Shown: one piece after another, positions 16,357 to 23,242 of the stretch
Position numbering within the stretch: the first letter of the stretch is position 1
Layout: the number at the start of each line of letters is the position of its first letter
DNA from: Butyrivibrio sp. INlla21
GTDB lineage: Bacteria; Bacillota; Clostridia; Lachnospirales; Lachnospiraceae
Assembly (NCBI RefSeq): GCF_900116875.1
Contig: NZ_FPCC01000003.1
Coordinates: 1-64,000 of the forward strand
Reading direction: 5' to 3'
Length of the DNA stretch: 64,000 bases
Translations under genes and position numbers: made by a program
The notes under the pieces: generated by a model
Database searches by the model: none
What the model was told of the DNA's origin: nothing
Seen by the model: the letters and a program-made list of their open reading frames with translations, nothing else

Positions 16357-16805
16357 TCTGTTTCTTTGACTTTACCGATTATTTTATACAAGAGATCATA
16401 TAAAGTTTTATATTCTTCCATAGACAAACAAACGCAAGAGCCGACCTTTTGAGGAATATTAACGGCCTTATCTTTAAGAGCTTCACCATCATCCGTCAGC
16501 GTAACCACGAGATTTCTCTCGTCCTTCTCCGAACGATCTCTCTTAATGTAGCCCTTGCTCTCAAGCTTTTTAAGAACAGGAGTAAGAGTTCCGGAATCAA
16601 GAAAAAGATTCTCACCTAAAGTCTTAACGTTAACTCTCTTCTTCTCCCACATTACCATCATTACAATGTATTGAGTATAAGTAAGATCCAAAGCGTCAAG
16701 AAAAGGCTTATACTTTCTGATGATTTCCTTGGAACATGCATAAAGAGGGAAACAAAGCTGATTTCCAAGTTTTAATGATTCATATGCTTCTTCTTTTACG
16801 CTCAT
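16353..16805 (-). CDS. ohrR: OhrR-type MarR family organic-peroxide sensor
   Basis: The 150-residue winged-helix repressor closely follows Bacillus OhrR: GNQLCFPLYACSKEIIRKYK carries the peroxidatic Cys18 (Cys15 in B. subtilis), and the two tyrosines that position it correspond to Tyr32 and Tyr43. The DNA-binding part reads ENLFLDSGTLTPVLKKLESK, then RSEKDERNLVVTLT. Oxidation of Cys18 would relieve repression. No ohr peroxidase gene is adjacent, so its targets lie elsewhere, or it controls itself and possibly the downstream operon. AGGAG precedes the ATG at 16805. Confidence 0.9.
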   Translation of the reverse strand: MSVKEEAYESLKLGNQLCFPLYACSKEIIRKYKPFLDALDLTYTQYIVMMVMWEKKRVNVKTLGENLFLDSGTLTPVLKKLESKGYIKRDRSEKDERNLVVTLTDDGEALKDKAVNIPQKVGSCVCLSMEEYKTLYDLLYKIIGKVKETD

Positions 16806-16846
16806 AAAAGTCTCCTGAAAGATATAATAAAAACTTAACTATCCCA

Positions 16847-16872
16847 ATTATACCACAAAATAAGGATTATTC
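16847..16872 (-). promoter_or_regulatory. Candidate ohrR promoter (extended -10)
   Basis: Minus strand TGGTATAAT with the -10 at 16847-16852. The -35 is not well conserved. It lies between the minE terminator and the ohrR start and would be the place for autoregulation by OhrR; no clear OhrR box was recognised. Confidence 0.5.
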
Positions 16873-16890
16873 ATTAGTTTAAAGCTGTTT

Positions 16891-16928
16891 AAATAAATAA
16901 TGGACAAGGAATATTACTTCCTTGCCCA
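16891..16928 (-). terminator. Rho-independent terminator of minCDE
   Basis: On the minus strand TGGGCAAGGAA and TTCCTTGTCCA pair over 11 bp (one G-U) with a 6-base loop, followed by TTATTTATTT. It starts a few bases after the minE stop. Confidence 0.85.
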
Positions 16929-16934
16929 TTAATT

Positions 16935-17213
16935 TTATTTAACGTTATGATTCATGTTCTTGATAGGAATATTGGCATAAAGCGCAGGTGCAGATTTTCC
17001 GCCGTTTTCATCGGCGTCAATATGCGTAATGTTGATGTCAATGCCATCCATATCAATCTCAGCGTATTTGGATAATACCTCTATAATATCACTGCGGATC
17101 TTAGCCATAATCTCGGGTGAGCATGATGCTCTGTCGGAAACAAGTACAAGCTTAAGACGATCCTTGGCAATATCACTTGAAGTCTTCTTTTTGAAAAGAT
17201 CTGATAATTTCAT
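16935..17213 (-). CDS. minE: Cell division topological specificity factor MinE
   Basis: The 92-residue MinE drives MinD off the membrane and makes the MinCD inhibitor oscillate, so that Z-rings form at midcell. The anti-MinCD helix region is AKDRLKLVLVSDRASCSPEI, followed by the dimerisation domain (IRSDIIEVLSKYAEIDMDGI). It is encoded after minD with a strong GGAGG site. The presence of MinE rather than only DivIVA is known for part of the clostridia. Confidence 0.95.
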   Translation of the reverse strand: MKLSDLFKKKTSSDIAKDRLKLVLVSDRASCSPEIMAKIRSDIIEVLSKYAEIDMDGIDINITHIDADENGGKSAPALYANIPIKNMNHNVK

Positions 17214-17228
17214 AATATTGCCTCCTTT

Positions 17229-18008
17229 TTATTTTTTCTTAAGCCAGCCAAACAAGCCCTTCTTGGCTTCGAGATCAAGGAAAGGAACCTGTTCTCCGGT
17301 AATCCTGCGGCAGATATTCATATAAGCCTGTCCCGCAAGTGAATTGTCACCGACCAAAGGCTCACCGTTATTGGTTGCAACAACGATATGTTCATCATCG
17401 GGAACCTGTCCGATAAGCTCAACGGCAAGAATGTCAATGACATCATCGGCTGACATCATGTCGCCTCTCTTAATCATCTCGGCACGAAGTCTGTTAACGA
17501 TAAGCTGAGTCTTCTTGATCTCGTTGGCCTCCAAAAGACCGATAATTCTATCTGCGTCACGAACAGCTGAAACCTCAGGTGTTGTAACTACAAGTGCTCT
17601 GTCTGCTCCCGCAATGGCATTCTTAAAGCCCTGTTCGATACCGGCGGGGCAATCAAGAAGAACATAATCAAATTCAGCAGCAAGCTGCTCGGTAAGCTGC
17701 TTCATCTGCTCAGGAGTTACGCTTGTCTTATCCTTAGTCTGAGCAGCGGGTAAAAGAAACAGTGTCTCATATCTCTTATCCCTTATAAGAGCCTGCTTGA
17801 TCTTACAATTACCTTCTATAACGTCGACAAGATTATAAACAATCCTGTTCTCAAGTCCCATAACAACGTCGAGGTTACGAAGACCTATATCAGTGTCTAT
17901 GAGAACTACTTTTTTATTAAGTTTGGCAAGACCGGTACCCAAATTAGCAGTACTTGTTGTCTTTCCTACTCCGCCTTTTCCTGATGTTACTACTATTACT
18001 TCTCCCAT
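17229..18008 (-). CDS. minD: Septum site-determining ATPase MinD
   Basis: The 259-residue deviant Walker ATPase shows VVTSGKGGVGKTTSTANLG (residues 6-24) with both signature lysines, a DTDIGLRNLDVVMGLENR switch, and an amphipathic C-terminal helix (KKGLFGWLKKK) for membrane binding. It recruits MinC and is cycled by MinE. ATG at 18008 is preceded by GGAGG; an upstream in-frame TTG would place that site inside the coding sequence. It sits between minC and minE with short gaps. Confidence 0.97.
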   Translation of the reverse strand: MGEVIVVTSGKGGVGKTTSTANLGTGLAKLNKKVVLIDTDIGLRNLDVVMGLENRIVYNLVDVIEGNCKIKQALIRDKRYETLFLLPAAQTKDKTSVTPEQMKQLTEQLAAEFDYVLLDCPAGIEQGFKNAIAGADRALVVTTPEVSAVRDADRIIGLLEANEIKKTQLIVNRLRAEMIKRGDMMSADDVIDILAVELIGQVPDDEHIVVATNNGEPLVGDNSLAGQAYMNICRRITGEQVPFLDLEAKKGLFGWLKKK

Positions 18009-18020
18009 TTTTTCCTCCAA

Positions 18021-18779
18021 TTAGTTATTTAGCTGTCTGAGAAACGAAGCGCCGTAAGCTGTCTTTACGATATGGTCGCCTTCAATATAAGCAACTTCAG
18101 GCTCACCACTGTTTTCATTACCCATAAGCTTCTTTTTCTTGAATTTAAGTTTGGGGCCTTTTTCGGCATCGGGTGAAATAGCAATGGCATCCGCAATCCT
18201 AACCTGTAAAGGATTAAGATTAAGCGCCATAACAATCGCATTTCTGTCTCCGCCGGCACCTGCAAATGCATTACCGCGAAGCTCACCCAATATAAAGATA
18301 CTGCCGTAAGATATAACGTTGGCACCGGGCTTAACATCACCCAGGATAACAACGCTCTGCTTGCATGAAACATCCTGTCCGGATCTCAAGTTTCCTTTAA
18401 GAATAAGAGCATTGTTGCCGTCATCGCCACTCTGCGCAGTTACGGTATCGGATTCAACGCTTGAATCCATTCCGCGAGTATTGACCACGGGTTCCTGAAC
18501 TACATGTTCAAAAAACTTCTCGGCGCCTGATTCCTCATCAATAACGCAGAATATCTTAAGGTCGCAGTTATCTTCGATAATCTTAACTATCTTGCTTTCC
18601 TCATCGTCAGAAAGACTTCTGCCTCTGATAATGAGACCCATGTTCTTATTTCCCAAAAATGACGAGGCCTCCTTAAACTTGGAAGCAACTTCATCAGATA
18701 GTACAGGGAAAGGAGCAGAAGGCTCAAGAACAAGGATAATTCCTGATTTGGTTCCTTTGATCGTAACTAGCTGATTCAA
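18021..18779 (-). CDS. minC: Septum site-determining protein MinC
   Basis: This 252-residue inhibitor of FtsZ assembly has an N-terminal domain (residues 1-100), a variable linker, and the C-terminal right-handed beta helix with the typical turns (LILKGNLRSGQDVSCKQSVV, ILGDVKPGANVISYGSIFIL, GELRGNAFAGAGGDRNAIV) that binds MinD. The start is the TTG at 18779, with AAGGAG only a few bases upstream; no better codon is near, so the exact start is moderately certain. It is the first gene of minCDE. Confidence 0.93.
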   Translation of the reverse strand: MNQLVTIKGTKSGIILVLEPSAPFPVLSDEVASKFKEASSFLGNKNMGLIIRGRSLSDDEESKIVKIIEDNCDLKIFCVIDEESGAEKFFEHVVQEPVVNTRGMDSSVESDTVTAQSGDDGNNALILKGNLRSGQDVSCKQSVVILGDVKPGANVISYGSIFILGELRGNAFAGAGGDRNAIVMALNLNPLQVRIADAIAISPDAEKGPKLKFKKKKLMGNENSGEPEVAYIEGDHIVKTAYGASFLRQLNN

Positions 18780-18819
18780 AACTCCTTACCAACCTTTGCT
18801 TAAAAAATCATACCCTACT

Positions 18820-18848
18820 AGTATAGGACATTTCGCCTAAAATATAAA
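18820..18848 (-). promoter_or_regulatory. Candidate minC promoter
   Basis: Minus strand TTTATA (18843-18848), 17 bases, TATACT (18820-18825). The -35 overlaps the tail of the tsf terminator. Confidence 0.45.
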
Positions 18849-18874
18849 GAGCTCCGGTCAACAAACCGGAGCTC
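18836..18874 (-). terminator. Rho-independent terminator of rpsB-tsf
   Basis: GAGCTCCGGT (18849-18858) and ACCGGAGCTC (18865-18874) form a perfect 10-bp GC-rich stem with a 6-base loop. On the minus strand it is followed by TTTATATTTT. It lies 20 bases beyond the tsf stop. Confidence 0.88.
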
Positions 18875-18893
18875 CGTAAATCTTTAAATATGA

Positions 18894-19847
18894 TTAGTTA
18901 AGACCAGCTGCCTGCTTTGCAACTTCCTCTGCAAAGTTCTCACTCTTCTTCTCGATTCCTTCACCTGTCTCGAAACGAACGAATCTCTTAATCTTAAGGT
19001 TAGCACCGTTGTTCTTAGCAACCTGAGCAACGTACTGACCAACTGTCTGCTTACCGTCTTCAGCCTTTACATAAACCTGCTCGTTAAGGCAGATCTCTTT
19101 AAGCTCCTTGTTGAGACGTCCGATAAGCATCTTCTCGATGATCTCCTGAGGCTTTCTCTTGCCTTCGGGAAGCTCTTCGTTCTCCTTCATAGCCTGAGCA
19201 AGAAGGATTTCCTTCTCGTGATCTCTGTACTCCTGAGAAACATCCTCAGTAGCAACATACTTGGGATTAAGAGCTGCAACCTGCATAGCGATGTTCTTAA
19301 CAGCATCCTTGATCTCGTCGTTAACAACGTCTGTGTCAGCCTCAACGATAACTGAGATTCTTCCGTTGCCGTGTACGTAAGGAACTACGATACCGTTAGA
19401 AGCAACAACCTTCTCGAAACGTCTGATGCTGAGCTTCTCACTGATAACTGCTGTGATCTCTACAAGAGCATCGTTAACTGTCTTGGAAGCATCCTCATTC
19501 CACTTCTCAGCCATGAATGAATCAAGGTCCTTAGAATCGGAATTAACTGCCTGTGTAGCAACAGCCTCAACGAATGCCTGGAACTTCTCGTTCTGAGCAA
19601 CGAAGTCAGTCTCTGAGTTAACCTCAACAACTGCTGCAGTCTTGTCGTCCTTAACAGCGATCTTTGTAAGACCCTCGGCTGCGATTCTGCTAGCCTTCTT
19701 CTCAGCCTTCATGATACCGTTCTTTCTAAGGAACTCAACGGCTGCATCCATATCTCCGTTAGTTTCTGTAAGAGCCTTCTTGCATTCCATCATTCCTGCA
19801 CCGGTAGACTCACGTAATTCTTTAACCATTGCTGCTGTGATAGCCAT
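18894..19847 (-). CDS. tsf: Translation elongation factor EF-Ts
   Basis: The 317-residue EF-Ts is the guanine nucleotide exchange factor for EF-Tu. The N-terminal UBA-like domain with VKELRESTGAGMMECKKALT is unmistakable, and TDFVAQNEKFQAFVEAVA marks the core domain. It follows rpsB with a 48-base gap in the universal rpsB-tsf pair. Codon choice looks strongly biased, as expected for a highly expressed gene. Confidence 0.98.
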   Translation of the reverse strand: MAITAAMVKELRESTGAGMMECKKALTETNGDMDAAVEFLRKNGIMKAEKKASRIAAEGLTKIAVKDDKTAAVVEVNSETDFVAQNEKFQAFVEAVATQAVNSDSKDLDSFMAEKWNEDASKTVNDALVEITAVISEKLSIRRFEKVVASNGIVVPYVHGNGRISVIVEADTDVVNDEIKDAVKNIAMQVAALNPKYVATEDVSQEYRDHEKEILLAQAMKENEELPEGKRKPQEIIEKMLIGRLNKELKEICLNEQVYVKAEDGKQTVGQYVAQVAKNNGANLKIKRFVRFETGEGIEKKSENFAEEVAKQAAGLN

Positions 19848-19895
19848 CTATATTATCCTCCCTAAGATTTTATTTAATTAAAATATATTCAAAAA

Positions 19896-20648
19896 TTACT
19901 CAGCTACTTCTTCTGTAGTCTCTTCTACTTCAGCGTCCTCGCTCTCAGCTGCTACGTCAGTCTCAGCACCCTGATTAGCCTCGATTACAGCGTCAGCCAT
20001 CTTACCAACGATAAGCTTTACTGCTCTGATAGCATCATCGTTACCGGGGATGATGAAGTCAAGCTCTTCGGGATCGCAGTTAGTGTCGCCGATACCGATA
20101 AGAGTGATTCCAAGTGCCTCTGCTTCCTGGATGCAGATTCTTTCCTTCTTGGGATCTACTACAAATATAGCGTCAGGGATTCTCTTCATATCTCTGATTC
20201 CGCCAAGGTTAGCCTGAAGCTTGGAAAGCTCCTTCTTAAGCTGTGCAACTTCCTTCTTGGGAAGAACTTCGAATGTTCTGTCTTCCTGCATCTTCTCGAT
20301 AGTCTTCATTCTTGCGATTCTGCTCTGGATTGTCTTGAAGTTTGTGAGCATACCGCCGAGCCATCTCTCGTTAACGTAGTACATTCCGCAACGCTCAGCC
20401 TCAGTCTTAACTGCGTCCTGTGCCTGCTTCTTGGTTCCTACGAAAAGGATTGTTCCACCCTGCTGTGCAATCTCGAAAACTGCCTTGTAAGCCTCGTCAA
20501 CCTTAACAACTGACTTCTGAAGGTCGATGATGTGGATTCCGTTTCTCTCTGTGAAGATGTAAGGAGCCATTTTAGGGTTCCATCTTCTTGTCTGGTGTCC
20601 GAAATGTACACCTGCCTCAAGTAACTGTTTCATTGATACAACGCTCAT
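19896..20648 (-). CDS. rpsB: 30S ribosomal protein S2
   Basis: The 250-residue S2 starts [20 protein letters not shown], with [32 protein letters not shown] and a [14 protein letters not shown] segment, all standard. The C-terminus has a Glu-rich tail ([16 protein letters not shown]), common in related clostridia. GGAGG lies 7 bases before the ATG. As in Bacillus, the rpsB-tsf pair follows the flagellar block. Confidence 0.98.
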   Translation of the reverse strand: MSVVSMKQLLEAGVHFGHQTRRWNPKMAPYIFTERNGIHIIDLQKSVVKVDEAYKAVFEIAQQGGTILFVGTKKQAQDAVKTEAERCGMYYVNERWLGGMLTNFKTIQSRIARMKTIEKMQEDRTFEVLPKKEVAQLKKELSKLQANLGGIRDMKRIPDAIFVVDPKKERICIQEAEALGITLIGIGDTNCDPEELDFIIPGNDDAIRAVKLIVGKMADAVIEANQGAETDVAAESEDAEVEETTEEVAE

Positions 20649-20805
20649 GATATTACCTCCGTTTGGTTAAATTCTTCCGCATACCCTTAGTCGTTAATCC
20701 GCATAAGCGCGTTATCAAATGCGATGACTCCCTTACGATCAAAGATTTGACACCAATAAGAGAAACAGATATGCGTGTTTACTTGTTTTCACCGTGATCA
20801 GGGCA
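20649..20805 (-). other. Leader/promoter region of rpsB
   Basis: About 157 bases lie between the upstream terminator and rpsB. No promoter with both hexamers in good form was found (TTGATC at about 20739 with TTTGAT 17 bases on is the nearest). The length would allow an S2 autoregulatory leader, but no known S2-binding motif was recognised. Confidence 0.3.
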
Positions 20806-20857
20806 TAAAAATCCCGCAAATCAACAGCTTTTTCATATTAGCATATAATTTGCGGGA
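20806..20857 (-). terminator. Terminator closing the flagellar block
   Basis: TCCCGCAAAT (20812-20821) and ATTTGCGGGA (20848-20857) are perfect 10-bp inverted repeats with a 26-base loop. On the minus strand the stem is followed directly by TTTTTAT. It lies 30 bases after the MltG-like gene and separates it from rpsB. Confidence 0.75.
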
Positions 20858-20887
20858 ATGCAACACTATATTAACGTATTTACCAAG

Positions 20888-21727
20888 TTATTTTGTAATT
20901 ATTAAAGCAATCTGTTCATAACCCGACCCGGCAGGTATATTCTTAACTCCCGAACGGATAATCCTGTCCTTCTTGTTGTCTACTAGATACTTGTTAAAAG
21001 AAACGGCGTCATCGATCAGACCTTGATCATAAAGAAGTCTTGCAACACCATCGGAGGAAAGGCCTCCCGGTATTGTAATTGTCTTGGCTTCTCCTGTAGC
21101 AAAAGATGTGTTTTCCTGCTTGGGAGTTTCCTGCTTTGTAGATTCCTCCGCAGGCTTGGATTCCTCCTTATCATCAGCTTTGGAGTCCTCTTTTTTATCC
21201 TCTGCCTTGGTATCTGATTTGGAATCTTCTTTATTATCTTCTTTATTTTCTTCTTTACTATCTGAATCGGGATTATCTGACTTGGAATCCGCTTTGGTAT
21301 CTTTCGCGGAATCCTTAGATGCATCTGTAGCTTTGTTAGAATTATCGGAATTTACTTCCGATTTACCTTGTGAACTTGCGGCAAAGGCCATTTTATCTTC
21401 GCTGCTTTTTTCCGATGTCGCCGTATCCACTTTTGGAATCGGCGTACTTGATAAAGTGAGTCCTTCGTCGTTTTCCGAAGATATCGCTTTTCCTTCTTTA
21501 GATATTTCCGTAGCGGATGAAGAAGAATTCTCTTTATTATCAATGCTGTTTTCCTCGTTTGAATAATCGGTAAGTACGCCGCCCTGGACCATTCCCAGTT
21601 TCTTGGCTCTCTCTATCACTTCGGCATCGCTTATGGTGGATTTCCTTCCTCCGAGAGCAAAGCCCATAATAAGAGCCGTAAGGATAACGCCTATACCGAT
21701 TCCCCTAAGATAATACTTAAGTTTCAT
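20888..21727 (-). CDS. MltG/YceG-like LysM-type domain protein without catalytic part
   Basis: This is a 279-residue single-pass membrane protein. The N-terminal hydrophobic segment is at residues 9-27 (GIGIGVILTALIMGFALGG), followed by TISDAEVIERAKKLGMV. Residues 55-212 are a disordered linker of Ser, Asp, Lys and Glu repeats (SKSDNPDSDSKEENKEDNKE). The C-terminal 65 residues (TITIPGGLSSDGVARLLYDQ, GLIDDAVSFNKYLVD, then IPAGSGYEQIALIIT) resemble the LysM-like domain that precedes the catalytic domain of the endolytic transglycosylase MltG. The lytic domain itself is missing, so enzyme activity is not expected. It is the last gene before the block's terminator, 13 bases after the DUF6115 gene. 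The role is unknown; peptidoglycan binding is an inference. Confidence 0.8.
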   Translation of the reverse strand: MKLKYYLRGIGIGVILTALIMGFALGGRKSTISDAEVIERAKKLGMVQGGVLTDYSNEENSIDNKENSSSSATEISKEGKAISSENDEGLTLSSTPIPKVDTATSEKSSEDKMAFAASSQGKSEVNSDNSNKATDASKDSAKDTKADSKSDNPDSDSKEENKEDNKEDSKSDTKAEDKKEDSKADDKEESKPAEESTKQETPKQENTSFATGEAKTITIPGGLSSDGVARLLYDQGLIDDAVSFNKYLVDNKKDRIIRSGVKNIPAGSGYEQIALIITK

Positions 21728-21740
21728 CTACTCTTATCCT

Positions 21741-22685
21741 TTACTTTACTTTTCTGTGTTTATTCGAAAGATCTATAACAAGCTTAACTTCGCCAATACC
21801 AAGTCCGAGTTCTCTTGCAATGACCATATTGGATTTGCCTGCCTTATGCATCTCGATGATCTGCCTGTTCTGAGATATAGGATCATTGGCTGTAAGCTCT
21901 TGCATGTTCTTATCGGGATTAACGCTTTTTCCTTCAACGCGAACAGCTTCGGTGATAGGAACAACCTTGCTTTTAACGTGGTGCTCGGCCGCATCGTCTT
22001 TATCCTTAATATCGTTACCGATAATATGAAGATTGGAAACTTCATCGGGAACGATAACTTTAGGCTTTATTTCATTAAGCTCAGGCTCTCGAACGACGGG
22101 AATCGGCTGCTCAGATTTCTCTTTAAGCGGCTCTTCGGATTTCTGTTTGATCGACTGATCGGCAGAAACCTGCTGTTCCGGTGTCTGTTTGATCGGTTCC
22201 GGTATGTCGTTCTTGGGAAGATTCTTAAGTGAATTGGTTGCTTCCTGAGCTTCCTTAACGGTAAGTTCCGCATCCAAGACAGTCTGTCTGGCTTCATCAG
22301 CCTTTCTGGTTACTTCGGAAACAACACTTGTAAGATTCTTATGCTTATCATTAAGCATATCGTACATAAACATTACTTCATCGTGATTCTTGTGAATATC
22401 ACTCATGACAGTGTCGGAATATTCATTTATTGCGGAAAGCTTTTCATTGGAAATGCGCTCCATTGTGCGTTCTGTTCTACCGATGGTGTCCTCTACGCTG
22501 TCATCGACCATGTTCTCAATTGTCTCTTTTTGTCCTTCAACTTCACGACGAACAAGCTCACGGATTTCTCTCTCCATGAGCACTTTATCTTCTTCATCCA
22601 GTTCTTTTCCCACAGGAAGAAGATACCCCAATATTATTGCGGCAAAACCCGCAATTATGAGAACAATCTCGGTAATACTAATCAT
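21741..22685 (-). CDS. DUF6115-type membrane coiled-coil protein, SwrB-like position
   Basis: The 314-residue protein has one N-terminal transmembrane helix (residues 4-24, ITEIVLIIAGFAAIILGYLL), a long charged coiled coil (about 30-155), a Pro/Glu/Lys-rich linker, and a C-terminal helix-turn-helix-like segment at 273-314 (RQIIEMHKAGKSNMVIAREL). This layout and its place between fliA and rpsB correspond to ylxL/swrB of Bacillus, which promotes flagellar export and swarming. The correspondence is inference from layout and synteny. It has its own good sigma-A promoter. Confidence 0.75.
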   Translation of the reverse strand: MISITEIVLIIAGFAAIILGYLLPVGKELDEEDKVLMEREIRELVRREVEGQKETIENMVDDSVEDTIGRTERTMERISNEKLSAINEYSDTVMSDIHKNHDEVMFMYDMLNDKHKNLTSVVSEVTRKADEARQTVLDAELTVKEAQEATNSLKNLPKNDIPEPIKQTPEQQVSADQSIKQKSEEPLKEKSEQPIPVVREPELNEIKPKVIVPDEVSNLHIIGNDIKDKDDAAEHHVKSKVVPITEAVRVEGKSVNPDKNMQELTANDPISQNRQIIEMHKAGKSNMVIARELGLGIGEVKLVIDLSNKHRKVK

Positions 22686-22726
22686 TCGGGACCCAACTCA
22701 ACTTTCTACGTTTAATAAACTAATTT

Positions 22727-22755
22727 ATTATAATATAGATAGTTTAAATCTTCAA
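22727..22755 (-). promoter_or_regulatory. Sigma-A promoter before the DUF6115 gene
   Basis: Minus strand TTGAAG (22750-22755), 17 bases, TATAAT (22727-22732). It overlaps the stop codon of the preceding 131-residue gene and would give a 40-base leader. Confidence 0.7.
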
Positions 22756-23139
22756 ATCAAAACCCGAGGAAATATGAAGATCAACGGCTTTTCCGTTTTT
22801 ATCAAGCATGTGTTCCCCGATCTTTTCCATTTTTTCCAAAGAAAGCTGTCTTTCAAAGATCGGATTCTTTTCGCCTCTCTCTTCACGTCCTTTTTTACGG
22901 TTTTTTCCACCGTCACCGGCATATTCGTTGTTGCCCTTCCCCTGGGCATCAGCCTGAACCTCCGGTCCACTCACATCATCTTTTTGTATGACCGAATTCT
23001 TTTGATTGTCTACCTCTTCATTAAATTGTGTCTGGAAGCTCTGCCTGTCCATCATGGGTCTTGAATCTTCGGCGGCTTTTACTGCGGAGACCTCATTTGA
23101 TGCGGCTATAACTCCAAAGTCTATCCTGTTGATCGACAT
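22744..23139 (-). CDS. Conserved hypothetical protein of flagellar clusters, sigma-28 controlled
   Basis: The 131-residue soluble, hydrophilic protein begins MSINRIDFGVIAASNEVSAV, then SRPMMDRQSFQTQFNEEVD, a Gly/Lys/Arg-rich basic middle (GGKNRKKGREERGE, residues 76-92) and a C-terminus DLHISSGFDLKI. From memory, short proteins with this type of start (IDFxGxI ... DxKPxxDxQxxQ) occur in flagellar loci of Lachnospiraceae, but no function is known to me. It lacks a FlgM signature. A GGAAGG site supports ATG at 23139 over a GTG three codons upstream. A sigma-28-type promoter lies directly in front. Confidence 0.75.
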   Translation of the reverse strand: MSINRIDFGVIAASNEVSAVKAAEDSRPMMDRQSFQTQFNEEVDNQKNSVIQKDDVSGPEVQADAQGKGNNEYAGDGGKNRKKGREERGEKNPIFERQLSLEKMEKIGEHMLDKNGKAVDLHISSGFDLKI

Positions 23140-23214
23140 GTTACTCACCTTCCTTTTGGGCGTCTTTGCTTAACATGCAAGTATGTATTACGATATACGA
23201 CTCCTATATTATTT

Positions 23215-23242
23215 ATATCGGCTTAAATAGGAGCCAACCTTA
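23215..23242 (-). promoter_or_regulatory. Sigma-28 (FliA/SigD) promoter
   Basis: Minus strand TAAG (23239-23242), 16 bases, GCCGATAT (23215-23222). The -10 is identical to the Bacillus SigD consensus GCCGATAT and the -35 differs from TAAA at one base. It overlaps the fapA stop and precedes the 131-residue protein gene by about 75 bases. Confidence 0.7.
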
